This document shows positions 23,955-31,548 of a DNA stretch of 40,085 bases, in pieces. Numbering within the stretch: the stretch's first letter is position 1; each line of letters opens with the position of its first letter. Source of the DNA: Streptomyces caelestis (lineage in GTDB: Bacteria > Actinomycetota > Actinomycetes > Streptomycetales > Streptomycetaceae); NCBI RefSeq assembly GCF_001279005.1, contig NZ_LGCN01000231.1, positions 1 through 40,085 on the forward strand, given 5' to 3'. The position numbers were made by a program, and so were the translations under genes. Under the pieces are notes generated by a model that worked only from the letters and a program-made list of their open reading frames with translations, had not been told where the DNA came from and ran no database searches.

Positions 23955-24025
23955 CGGTGTTCAGTTGTTTTCCGTGCTGTCCGCGCGGTGACCCCGGCAT
24001 GCGGTGGTCATCGGCGTTGTTCAAG

Positions 24026-24053
24026 ACTGTAACCGAAGGCCTGCATGGTTGAG
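24026..24053 (-). promoter_or_regulatory. Possible promoter of the riboswitch-thrC-cysO transcript
   Basis: Minus-strand -10 TACAGT (24026-24031) with a weak -35 CTCAAC (24048-24053) at 16 bases. It would start the RNA about 65 bases before the riboswitch. The gap from 23955 to 24105 otherwise holds only the gpgS leader. Confidence 0.3.
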
Positions 24054-24105
24054 ATAGTCGTCCGAACCGCGAGATGGATCACAGGCCAGTGAGGAGCCCG
24101 GGACC

Positions 24106-25077
24106 GTGCTGGAAGAAGTCGAGCGCTGGCTGATCGACCGCTCGTGGTCCGTGGCCGACCGCCCGCTCCACCGGATCCTGGCGGCGAAACGCGCCACGGG
24201 GCAGACGGTGAGCGTGGTGCTGCCCGCGCTCGACGAGGAGGCGACGGTCGGCGACATCGTGTCGGTCATCCGGCACGACCTGGTGCTCCAGGTCCCGCTG
24301 GTCGACGAGGTGGTGGTGGTCGACTCGGGCTCGACCGACCGCACGGCCGAGGTGGCGGCGGCGGCGGGCGCGACCGTGGTGCACCGGGACGCGATCCTGC
24401 CCCGGATACCGGCGGTGCCCGGCAAGGGCGAGGTGCTGTGGCGGTCGCTGCTCGTCACGCGCGGCGACATCGTGTGCTTCGTCGACGCGGACCTGCGGGA
24501 GTTCTCCTCCGACTTCGTCTCCGGCATCGTCGGCCCGCTGCTCACCGAGCCGGACGTGCAGCTGGTCAAGGCCATGTACGACCGTCCGCTCACGGTGTCC
24601 GACGGACGCGCCTCCGGCACGATCGCGGCCGGCCAGGGCGGCCGGGTCACGGAGCTGATGGCCCGCCCGCTGCTGAACATGCACTGGCCCCGGCTGGCCG
24701 GCTTCGTCCAGCCGCTGGGCGGCGAGTACGCGGCCCGCCGGAGCCTGCTCGAACAGCTCCCGTTCCCGGTGGGGTACGGCGTCGAGCTCGGCATGCTGGT
24801 CGACGCCCTGCACCTGGCCGGCCTGGACGCCCTCGCCCAGGTCGACGTCGGCGTCCGCAAACACCGCCACCAGGACGGCCAGGCCCTCGGCCGCATGGCC
24901 GCCGCGATCTACCGCACCGCCCAGCTCCGCCTGGCCCGCGGCCACCTGATCCGTCCCTCCCTCACCCAGTTCGAGCGCGCGGGCGACGGCTTCGAACCCC
25001 GCACGTACTCCGTCGACACGGAGGAACGCCCCCCGATGACGGAGATCGCGGAGTACCAGGCACGACGGGTGGCCTGA
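24106..25077 (+). CDS. gpgS: Glucosyl-3-phosphoglycerate synthase
   Basis: GpgS transfers glucose from an NDP-glucose to 3-phosphoglycerate, the first step to glucosylglycerate. That product is a compatible solute and, in mycobacteria, a primer for methylglucose lipopolysaccharide. The 323-residue GT-A enzyme (GT81) shows SVVLPALDEEATVGDIV, the nucleotide-binding VVVDSGSTDRTAEVA, the metal-binding DADLREF (DxD-like) and QPLGGEYAARRSLLEQLPF. It starts at a GTG with GAGGAG upstream. It is divergent from the thrC riboswitch leader and precedes otsA-otsB, giving a three-gene sugar-solute group. No GpgP phosphatase is adjacent. Confidence 0.9.
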   Translation: MLEEVERWLIDRSWSVADRPLHRILAAKRATGQTVSVVLPALDEEATVGDIVSVIRHDLVLQVPLVDEVVVVDSGSTDRTAEVAAAAGATVVHRDAILPRIPAVPGKGEVLWRSLLVTRGDIVCFVDADLREFSSDFVSGIVGPLLTEPDVQLVKAMYDRPLTVSDGRASGTIAAGQGGRVTELMARPLLNMHWPRLAGFVQPLGGEYAARRSLLEQLPFPVGYGVELGMLVDALHLAGLDALAQVDVGVRKHRHQDGQALGRMAAAIYRTAQLRLARGHLIRPSLTQFERAGDGFEPRTYSVDTEERPPMTEIAEYQARRVA

Positions 25078-25122
25078 CCCGTATACGGCCGATCCGTGCG
25101 TTTGAGGCCCGTGGGGCCGGGC

Positions 25123-25128
25123 TAGGTT
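25123..25128 (+). promoter_or_regulatory. -10 box of a probable leaderless otsA promoter
   Basis: TAGGTT, 7 bases, then the ATG at 25136. A TTGAGG at 25102-25107 could be the -35 (15-base spacer). The box is identical to that of otsB, suggesting the two genes are matched in expression. Confidence 0.5.
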
Positions 25129-25135
25129 GACGCGT

Positions 25136-26536
25136 ATGGCTGTCACGCAGGGTGCTCAGGTGTTGGTCGCGTCGAATCGCGGGCCGGTCTCGTACACGGT
25201 GGAGGACGACGGGTCGCTGCGGGCCAGGCGGGGCGGTGGCGGGCTGGTGTCCGGGCTGTCGGCGATCGGGCCGGACGCCGGGGCGCTGTGGGTGTGCTCG
25301 GTGCTGTCCGACGGCGACCGCGAGGCGGTGCGGCGCGGGGTCGGCGAGGACGGCGTGCGGATGCTGGACGTTCCGGCGGACGTGCACGCGGACGCGTACA
25401 ACGGGATCGCCAACTCGGTGCTGTGGTTCGTGCACCACATGCTGTACCAGACGCCGCTGGAGCCCGTCTTCGACGCGGAGTTCCGCCGGCAGTGGGCGTC
25501 GTACGAGGCCTACAACCGGGCGTTCGCCGAGGCGCTGGCCGAGGAGGCGGCGCGGGGCGCGGCGGTGCTGGTGCAGGACTACCACCTCACGCTGGTCCCC
25601 GGGATGCTCCGCGAGCTCCGCCCCGACCTGCGCATCGCGCACTTCTCGCACACGCCGTGGGCGCCGCCGGAGTACTTCGCGATGCTGCCCGACGACATCG
25701 CGCGGCAGGTGCTGCGCGGCATGCTCGGCGCCGACCGGCTCGGCTTCCTCACCCACCGCTGGGCGGACGCGTTCACCGCGTGCTGCGAGCGGTTCGCGGG
25801 CGGGCTCGGGGACACGCGGGTGGGGGTGCACGGCCTCGGCGCCGACGCGGACTTCCTGCGCGCCCGGTCCCACGAGGCGGACGTCGAGGAGCGGATCACC
25901 ACGCTCCGGGAGGAGATCGGCGAGGGGCGCCGGGCGATCGTCCGGGTCGACCGGACCGAGCTGTCGAAGAACATCGTGCGCGGGCTGCTGGCGTACCGGC
26001 AGCTCCTGGACGACCGCCCCGAGTGGCGCGAGCGCGTCGTGCACGTCGCGTTCGCCTACCCCTCCCGGCAGGACCTCGCCGTGTACCGCGACTACACCGC
26101 CGAAGTGCGGCGGCTCGCGGACGAGATCAACGAGCGGTACGGGACGCCCGGCTGGCGGCCGGTCGTCCTCCACGTCAAGGACGACTTCGCGCGCTCGCTC
26201 GCCGCGTACCGGCTGGCGGACGTGGCCCTGGTCAACCCGATCCGCGACGGCATGAACCTGGTCGCCAAGGAGGTCCCGGTCGTCTCCGACGCGGGCTGTG
26301 CGCTGGTGCTGTCGCGGGAGGCGGGCGCCCACGAGGAGCTGGGCGAGGACGCGCTCACGGTCAACCCGTACGACGTCGTCGAGACCGCCCGCGCCCTGGA
26401 CGAGGCCCTGAGGATGGCCCCGGGCGAACGCGCCGAGCGCACCAAGCGCCTGGCCGCGGCGGCGACCGCGCTGCCCCCGGAGCGCTGGTTCCTGGAGCAG
26501 CTGGAGGCGCTGCGGGACGGTCCGGTGTCCCGCTGA
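25136..26536 (+). CDS. otsA: Trehalose-6-phosphate synthase (GT20), probably GDP-glucose-dependent
   Basis: OtsA joins an NDP-glucose and glucose-6-phosphate into trehalose-6-phosphate. The 466-residue protein keeps the GT20 pattern: ASNRGPVSY, GGGGLVSGL, QDYHLTLVP, SHTPWAPPEYF and NPIRDGMNLVAKE. In the sugar-nucleotide phosphate-binding loop it reads VDRTELSKN where E. coli-type enzymes read DRLDYSKG. The Arg and Lys are kept but the rest differs. As I recall, the characterised Streptomyces venezuelae OtsA uses GDP-glucose, and this protein probably behaves the same way. The ATG at 25136 appears leaderless. otsB follows 56 bases later with its own similar promoter. Confidence 0.9.
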   Translation: MAVTQGAQVLVASNRGPVSYTVEDDGSLRARRGGGGLVSGLSAIGPDAGALWVCSVLSDGDREAVRRGVGEDGVRMLDVPADVHADAYNGIANSVLWFVHHMLYQTPLEPVFDAEFRRQWASYEAYNRAFAEALAEEAARGAAVLVQDYHLTLVPGMLRELRPDLRIAHFSHTPWAPPEYFAMLPDDIARQVLRGMLGADRLGFLTHRWADAFTACCERFAGGLGDTRVGVHGLGADADFLRARSHEADVEERITTLREEIGEGRRAIVRVDRTELSKNIVRGLLAYRQLLDDRPEWRERVVHVAFAYPSRQDLAVYRDYTAEVRRLADEINERYGTPGWRPVVLHVKDDFARSLAAYRLADVALVNPIRDGMNLVAKEVPVVSDAGCALVLSREAGAHEELGEDALTVNPYDVVETARALDEALRMAPGERAERTKRLAAAATALPPERWFLEQLEALRDGPVSR

Positions 26537-26580
26537 CCGATGGGGCCGCTCGCGCAGGAGTGCGCGGGGCCGGGCGTGGA

Positions 26581-26586
26581 TAGGTT
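26581..26586 (+). promoter_or_regulatory. -10 box of a probable leaderless otsB promoter
   Basis: TAGGTT, 6 bases, then the ATG at 26593, with no Shine-Dalgarno sequence. It has the same hexamer as the otsA box, followed by a related spacer. Confidence 0.5.
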
Positions 26587-26592
26587 GGGCGT

Positions 26593-27453
26593 ATGGGCAG
26601 TCATACGGATTCCACGGACCCGAACGCCACGCCGACGCCCGCCACGCAGGCCGGACGCGAAGGGCTGGAGGCGCTCGTCTCCCGCCCGGGGAAGGCGCTG
26701 ATCGCGCTCGACTTCGACGGGACGCTCGCGCCGATCGTGGCCGACCCCGAGCAGGCCCGCGCGCACCCCGACGCGGTGCCCGCGCTCGCCGCGATCGCCC
26801 CGCGGGTGGCGGCGGTCGCGGTCGTCACCGGCCGGCCGGCGGGGGTCGCGGTCCGGCACGGGGGCTTCGCGGGCGTCCCCGGCCTCGAACACCTCGTCGT
26901 GCTCGGCCACTACGGCGCGGAGCGCTGGGAGGCCGTCACCGGCAGGGTCACCGCGCCCGCCCCGCACCCCGGTGTGGCCGGCGCCCGCGCGGAGCTGCCG
27001 GGGCTGCTCGACCGGGTCGGCGCGTGGCAGGGCACCTGGATCGAGGAGAAGGGGCGCGCGGTGGCGGTCCACACCCGCAGGGCCGCCGACCCGCAGGCCG
27101 CGTTCGAGTCCCTGCGCGAGCCGCTCGCCGGGCTGGCCGCCCGGCACGGGCTCGTCGTCGAGCCCGGCCGCATGGTCCTGGAGCTGCGCCCGCCCGGCAT
27201 GGACAAGGGCGTCGCCCTGGGGGAGTACGCCCGGGAGATCGGGGCCGGGTCGGTGCTCTACGCCGGGGACGACCTGGGCGACCTCGCCGCCTACACGGCC
27301 GTCGAGAAGCTCCGCACCGCGGGCGTGCCGGGGCTGCTGGTGTGCAGCGGCAGCGACGAGGTCACGGAGCTGAGGGAGCGGGCGGACCTGGTGGTCGACG
27401 GGCCGGCGGGGGTCGTACGGCTGCTGCGGGCGCTGGCGGAACGGATGTCCTGA
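26593..27453 (+). CDS. otsB: Trehalose-6-phosphate phosphatase
   Basis: OtsB dephosphorylates trehalose-6-phosphate, releasing trehalose, an osmoprotectant and spore carbohydrate. The 286-residue HAD-superfamily protein has the nucleophile motif LDFDGTLAPI at about 38-47, motif II VVTGRPAG, a Lys in PPGMDKGVAL, and the acidic motif AGDDLGDLAAY for magnesium. The first 25 residues are a Thr/Pro-rich extension without family similarity. They are probably real, because the start codon coincides with a leaderless promoter. It completes the otsA pathway. Confidence 0.93.
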   Translation: MGSHTDSTDPNATPTPATQAGREGLEALVSRPGKALIALDFDGTLAPIVADPEQARAHPDAVPALAAIAPRVAAVAVVTGRPAGVAVRHGGFAGVPGLEHLVVLGHYGAERWEAVTGRVTAPAPHPGVAGARAELPGLLDRVGAWQGTWIEEKGRAVAVHTRRAADPQAAFESLREPLAGLAARHGLVVEPGRMVLELRPPGMDKGVALGEYAREIGAGSVLYAGDDLGDLAAYTAVEKLRTAGVPGLLVCSGSDEVTELRERADLVVDGPAGVVRLLRALAERMS

Positions 27454-27484
27454 CGGGTTCTTTCGCCCCCGCCGCCCCTTCCCT

Positions 27485-27523
27485 CCCCCACTCCCGGCTC
27501 CGCTCGAGCGGGGGGATCCCCAT
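27485..27523 (+). repeat. Streptomyces intergenic repeat, second family
   Basis: The stretch containing CGGCTCCGCTCGAGCGGGGGG and ending in ATCCCCAT resembles a dispersed element I know from many Streptomyces intergenic regions. It can fold around GCTCGAGC. It lies 3' of otsB and may act as its transcription end. Confidence 0.55.
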
Positions 27524-27552
27524 CGTCCCCGGGGGCGCTGTCCCCGGCCCCC

Positions 27553-27670
27553 GCCCCTCGAACGCCGGAGGGGCCGGCTTCGCCCCGGCCGGCCGGATTC
27601 GGCTCGTCCGGCATGTGAGGACGAGGCCCGTACAGGACCGAAGGGGGTCCGGGGGCGGCACCCCCGGGGA
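27553..27670 (+). repeat. Streptomyces intergenic repeat, third family, with long imperfect hairpin
   Basis: It contains CCTCGAACGCCGG and, inverted downstream, CCGGCATGTGAGGACGAGG. A GGGGGTCCGGGGGCGGCACC segment and a second CCCCCGGGG follow. This is a widely dispersed streptomycete non-coding element. With 27485-27523 it fills the whole 234-base gap between otsB and the DUF3263 gene, where I see no gene. Confidence 0.65.
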
Positions 27671-27687
27671 AGGGGCGGCGGGGGCGC

Positions 27688-27942
27688 TCAGCGTTCCGTG
27701 CGGCGGGTTTCCCGGACGCGGCGGAGGCGGTTGACCGTCACCGGGTCGTGGGCGAGGGCGCGGGGGTCGTCGAGGAGGGCGTTGAGGAGCTGGTAGTAGC
27801 GGACGGGGGCCAGGCCCAGTTCCTCGCGGATCGCGCGTTCCTTGACGCCGGGGCCGGCGAAGCCGCGGCGTTCCAGCGCGAGGATGTCCTGCTCGCGGCG
27901 GGCCAGCCGGCCGGCCCCCTGCTCCTCGTCCCCCGTGTCCAT
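27688..27942 (-). CDS. DUF3263 domain-containing protein
   Basis: The 84-residue protein matches the DUF3263 family of small actinobacterial proteins with a helix-turn-helix-like core. It has LARREQDILALERRGFAGPGVKERAIREELGL followed by APVRYYQLLNALLDDP. The ending is basic (RLRRVRETRRTER). It may bind DNA, but no function is established. It lies 10 bases downstream of the sugar-binding lipoprotein gene on the same strand, so the two are probably one transcript, although a functional link is not obvious. Confidence 0.88.
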   Translation of the reverse strand: MDTGDEEQGAGRLARREQDILALERRGFAGPGVKERAIREELGLAPVRYYQLLNALLDDPRALAHDPVTVNRLRRVRETRRTER

Positions 27943-27952
27943 GTCCCGCAGG

Positions 27953-29221
27953 CTACCCCGCGGTCTGCGCGCGCGTCGCCGTCGCCTGGAGGCCGCCGAG
28001 GACGCCGGCGGGGCTGCCGTTCGGGGCGACCGCCTTGCCGATCTCCTTCTTGACCGCCGCGTTGACCGTCGCCCAGGAGGTGTTGCCGACCGGGTACAGC
28101 TCCGAGGTCGCCAGCTGGTCGAGGAAGGGCTTGAGGTCCTTGTCCTGGCCGGACGCGGCCATCGTCCGGGAGGCGGAGTTGGTGACCGGCAGCAGGTTGT
28201 ACTCGCGGGAGAAGTCGAGCACGTTCTCCTCGCTGTAGACGAAGTCGAGGAAGTCGCCGACCTGGTCGCGGTGGCCGTTCTCCCTGAAGGCCATCATCCA
28301 GTCGGCGACGCCGAGCGTGACCTGGCTCTCGCCGTCGATGCCCGGCGTCGGCACCATGCCGAACTCCACGCCCTTCTCCTTCGCCGTCTCCATCAGCGAG
28401 GGGTGCCCGTTGAGCATGCCGACGTCCCCGGCGGCGAACGCCGCGAACGCGTCGGCCCGGTCGAGCTTGCCGGGCGCGACGGGGCCGGTCAGGCCCTTGC
28501 CGACCAGCTCGTCCTTCAGCCAGGCGAAGGTCTCGACGTTCCGCGCGGAGTCGATGCTGTACGTGCCCGTGATGTCGGTGTAGCCGCCACCGCCGCTGAG
28601 CAGCCACTGCATGGTCTCGGCCTGCGCCTCCTCCGGGCCGAGCGGCAGCGCGTACGGGTACGTCACGCCCTTCGCCTCGAGCGCCTCGGCGGCCGTGGCG
28701 AGCTCGTCCCAGGTCCGCGGCGGGGTGACGCCGGCCTCGGCGAACAGCTTCTTGTTGTAGAACAGCACGCGCGTGGAGGAGGCGAACGGCATGCCGTACT
28801 GCACGCTGTTGACCTCGCCCGCGGTGGTCAGCTGGGCGAGGAAGTCCGCCTGGACGGGGATGGAGAGCAGGTCGCCGGCCTTGTAGAGCAGCCCCTCGGC
28901 CGCGTAGTCGGCGTACGCGCCGATCTGCGCGATGTCCGGCGGGTCGCCCGCGTCGACCATCTCCTTGACCTTGCGGTCGACGTCGTTCCAGGAGTGGACG
29001 CTGACGTCGATCCTCACGTCGGGGTGCTCGGACTCGTACCGCTCGACCAGATCGGCCCAGTACTTCTCGGAGCTGTTGGCCGCGCTGTCGCCGTAGTCGG
29101 CGGCGACCAGCTTCAAGGTCACGTCGGAGGACCCGCCGCCGAGCCCGCATCCGCCGAGGACTCCCGTCAGCCCCAGTGCGGACACCACCGCGATCGTCCT
29201 TGTCCTGACCCGCCGCTGCAC
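27953..29221 (-). CDS. Extracellular solute-binding lipoprotein of a sugar ABC transporter
   Basis: The 422-residue protein begins with a signal peptide (RTRTIAVVSALGLTGVLGGC) whose lipobox LGGC places it as a lipoprotein on the outer face of the membrane. The rest is a family 1 solute-binding protein: a VSVHSWNDVDRKVKEMVDAG region, FASSTRVLFYNKKLFAEAGV, GMLNGHPSLM and VADWMMAFREN. It starts with the GTG at 29221, preceded by GGGCAGGGAAA. No permease or ATPase genes are near, so it must use transporters encoded elsewhere. Its promoter region contains two DasR-type operators shared with nagKA, suggesting GlcNAc, chitooligosaccharides or related amino sugars as ligand. An earlier in-frame start is not credible. 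Confidence 0.9.
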   Translation of the reverse strand: MQRRVRTRTIAVVSALGLTGVLGGCGLGGGSSDVTLKLVAADYGDSAANSSEKYWADLVERYESEHPDVRIDVSVHSWNDVDRKVKEMVDAGDPPDIAQIGAYADYAAEGLLYKAGDLLSIPVQADFLAQLTTAGEVNSVQYGMPFASSTRVLFYNKKLFAEAGVTPPRTWDELATAAEALEAKGVTYPYALPLGPEEAQAETMQWLLSGGGGYTDITGTYSIDSARNVETFAWLKDELVGKGLTGPVAPGKLDRADAFAAFAAGDVGMLNGHPSLMETAKEKGVEFGMVPTPGIDGESQVTLGVADWMMAFRENGHRDQVGDFLDFVYSEENVLDFSREYNLLPVTNSASRTMAASGQDKDLKPFLDQLATSELYPVGNTSWATVNAAVKKEIGKAVAPNGSPAGVLGGLQATATRAQTAG

Positions 29222-29281
29222 TTTCCCTGCCCCTGCCCTGGCGCGTCCGCGCCGTCCGACGACATTTCGATAATCGGAATA

Positions 29282-29293
29282 AGGTCTACACCA
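29282..29293. promoter_or_regulatory. DasR-type operator 1 of the nag region
   Basis: AGGTCTACACCA matches TGGTCTAGACCA at 10 of 12 positions. It lies 61 bases upstream of the sugar-binding protein start. Confidence 0.65.
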
Positions 29294-29299
29294 CGTGAA

Positions 29300-29311
29300 T
29301 GGACTAGACCT
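29300..29311. promoter_or_regulatory. DasR-type operator 2 of the nag region
   Basis: TGGACTAGACCT matches the DasR consensus at 10 of 12 positions and is identical to the cutC operator. Its centre is 18 bases from operator 1 and it is 31 bases before the nagK start. Two operators between divergent genes allow joint control by DasR, which is released by glucosamine-6-phosphate. Confidence 0.75.
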
Positions 29312-29341
29312 CTTGCGGGTCCCCGGTCCACACTGTCCCCC

Positions 29342-30286
29342 GTGAGACACGTCATCGCCCTCGATGTGGGCGGCACCGGGATGAAGGCCGCCCTGGTCGG
29401 AATGGACGGCGAACTGCTGCACCGGTCCCGACGGGCCACCGGCCGCGAACGCGGCCCGGACGCGGTCGTCGCGGACATCCTCGGCTTCGCGGCCGAACTG
29501 CGCGCCCACGGCGTACGGCGGTACGGCGAGCCCGCCTCCGCCGCCGGCGTCGCCGTCCCCGGCATCGTCGACGCGGCACAGGGCGTCGCCGTCTACGCCG
29601 CCAACCTCGGCTGGCGCGACGTCCCGCTGCGCGCGCTGCTCGCCGAGCGCCTCGGCGGCGTCCCCGTCGCCCTCGGCCACGACGTGCGCACCGGCGGTCT
29701 CGCCGAGGGCCGCATCGGGGCGGGCCGGGGCGCCGACCGCTTCCTGTTCGTGGCGCTGGGCACCGGCATCGCGGGCGCCATCGGCATCGACGGCCGGGTG
29801 GAGGCGGGCGCGCACGGCTTCGCGGGCGAGATCGGCCACGTCGTCGTACGGCCCGGAGGCGCCCCCTGTCCGTGCGGGCAGCGCGGCTGTCTGGAACGGT
29901 ACGCGTCCGCCGCGGCGGTGAGCGGGGCGTGGGCGGCGGCCTGCGGCGACCCGGGCGCGGACGCGGCGGACTGCGCGAAGGCCGTCGAGTCCGGGGACGC
30001 ACGGGCCCGCCGGGTGTGGCAGGAGGCGGTGGACGCGCTCGCCGACGGGCTGGTCACCGCGCTCACCCTGCTGGATCCCGGCACGCTGATCATCGGTGGC
30101 GGGCTCGCCGAGGCGGGGGAAACCTTGTTCACACCGCTGCGGGAGGCCGTCCGGCGGCGGGTCACCTTCCAGAAGCCGCCGTCCCTGGTCCCCGCGGCTC
30201 TCGGGGACACCGCCGGATGCCTGGGCGCGGGGCTCCTCGCCCGGGACCTGATCGACACCACTGACCCCTCGGAGGTAACCACCTGA
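29342..30286 (+). CDS. nagK: ROK family N-acetylglucosamine kinase
   Basis: NagK phosphorylates cytoplasmic GlcNAc to GlcNAc-6-phosphate, which NagA then deacetylates. The 314-residue ROK protein has the ATP phosphate loop ALDVGGTGMKAALV at residues 5-18 and the catalytic region GHDVRTGGLAEG. It also has the ROK zinc motif GHVVVRPGGAPCPCGQRGCLE and a DPGTLIIGGGLAEAG adenosine segment. The start is the GTG at 29342, with no ribosome binding site, so the mRNA may be leaderless. Its stop overlaps the nagA ATG (TGATG). The neighbouring nagA and DasR sites favour GlcNAc over glucose as substrate. Confidence 0.9.
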   Translation: MRHVIALDVGGTGMKAALVGMDGELLHRSRRATGRERGPDAVVADILGFAAELRAHGVRRYGEPASAAGVAVPGIVDAAQGVAVYAANLGWRDVPLRALLAERLGGVPVALGHDVRTGGLAEGRIGAGRGADRFLFVALGTGIAGAIGIDGRVEAGAHGFAGEIGHVVVRPGGAPCPCGQRGCLERYASAAAVSGAWAAACGDPGADAADCAKAVESGDARARRVWQEAVDALADGLVTALTLLDPGTLIIGGGLAEAGETLFTPLREAVRRRVTFQKPPSLVPAALGDTAGCLGAGLLARDLIDTTDPSEVTT

Positions 30287-31431
30287 TGGCCCCCACCAAG
30301 GTTCTCGCCGGTGCCCGGGTGGTCCTGCCCACCGGGACCGTGGACGACGGCCGCGTGACCGTCGAGGGCACGCGGATCGCCGGCACGGCGTCCCCCGGGG
30401 CCGAGGTCCTCGACGCGTCGGGCCACTGGGTGGTCCCCGGCTTCGTCGACCTCCACAACCACGGCGGCGGAGGGGCGTCCTTCACCGGCGGCACCGCCGA
30501 GGACGTCCTGAAGGGCGTGCGCACCCACCGCGCGCACGGCACCACCACGGTGGTCGCCTCCGCCGTCACCGGCGACCTGGACTTCCTCGCCCGGCAGGCC
30601 GGGATGCTCGCCGAACTGGCCCAGCAGGGGGAGATCGCCGGCGTCCACTTCGAGGGGCCGTTCATCTCCCCGTGCCGCAAGGGCGCGCACGACGAGGGGC
30701 TGCTGCGCGACCCCGACCCGGCCGAGGTGCGCAAGCTCATCGACGCGGCGCACGGGCAGGCGCGGATGATGACGCTGGCCACCGAGCTGCCGGGCGGCCT
30801 GGACTCCGTACGGCTGCTCGCCGAGCACGGGGTGATCGCGGCCGTCGGGCACACGGACGCCACGTACGAGCAGACGCTCCGGGCCGTCGACGCGGGCGCG
30901 ACCGTGGCCACCCACCTGTTCAACGCGATGCCGCCGCTCGGCCACCGCGCGCCCGGCCCGATCGCCGCCCTCCTCGAGGACGAACGGGTCACCGTCGAGC
31001 TGATCAACGACGGCACCCACCTGCATCCGGCCGCGCTCCGGCTGGCCTTCCGCCACGCGGGCGCCGACCGGGTCGCCTTCATCACCGACGCGATGGACGC
31101 GGCCGGCTTCGGCGACGGCCGCTACATGCTGGGCCCGATGGAGGTCGAGGTCGCGGACGGCGTGGCCCGGCTGGTGGAGGGCGGCTCGATCGCCGGCTCC
31201 ACGCTCACCCTGGACCGCGCCTTCAAGCGGGCGGTGACGGTGGACGGGCTGCCCGTCGAGGACGTCGTACGGGCGATCTCCGCCAACCCGGCCCGGCTGC
31301 TCGGCCTGGACGACCGGATCGGCTCCCTGGAGCCCGGGAAGGACGCCGACCTGGTGGTTCTGGACGACGGGTTCGACCTGGTGGGCGTCATGCGCCGGGG
31401 GGAATGGGTGATCGATCCCCGACTGGGCTGA
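30286..31431 (+). CDS. nagA: N-acetylglucosamine-6-phosphate deacetylase
   Basis: NagA hydrolyses GlcNAc-6-phosphate to glucosamine-6-phosphate, the effector of DasR, and acetate. The 381-residue amidohydrolase shows GFVDLHNHGGGGASF with an HxH metal motif. Other motifs are VHFEGPFISP with the metal-bridging Glu, AVGHTDATYEQTLRAVDAGA, THLFNAMPPLGHRAPG, and the catalytic Asp in FITDAMDAAGF. The C-terminal sheet (IGSLEPGKDADLVVLDD) is typical. It overlaps nagK by one base and ends before a strong hairpin at 31449-31487. It also receives the MurQ product. Confidence 0.96.
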   Translation: MAPTKVLAGARVVLPTGTVDDGRVTVEGTRIAGTASPGAEVLDASGHWVVPGFVDLHNHGGGGASFTGGTAEDVLKGVRTHRAHGTTTVVASAVTGDLDFLARQAGMLAELAQQGEIAGVHFEGPFISPCRKGAHDEGLLRDPDPAEVRKLIDAAHGQARMMTLATELPGGLDSVRLLAEHGVIAAVGHTDATYEQTLRAVDAGATVATHLFNAMPPLGHRAPGPIAALLEDERVTVELINDGTHLHPAALRLAFRHAGADRVAFITDAMDAAGFGDGRYMLGPMEVEVADGVARLVEGGSIAGSTLTLDRAFKRAVTVDGLPVEDVVRAISANPARLLGLDDRIGSLEPGKDADLVVLDDGFDLVGVMRRGEWVIDPRLG

Positions 31432-31448
31432 TCCGTCCCGTCACCGGG

Positions 31449-31487
31449 GGACGGCGGCCGGCCCGAGGGGTGGGCCGACCGCCGTCC
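31449..31487 (+). terminator. Terminator of nagKA
   Basis: A 16-bp stem with one mismatch (GGACGGCGGCCGGCCC against its complement) and a 7-base loop, followed by GTTT. It suggests that the pfkB-like gene has a separate promoter or depends on read-through. Confidence 0.72.
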
Positions 31488-31548
31488 GTTTGGCATGATC
31501 GTGCCCCCGGGACGCGTGGAAGCGCAGGCAGAAGGGGAGGTCGGCCCG

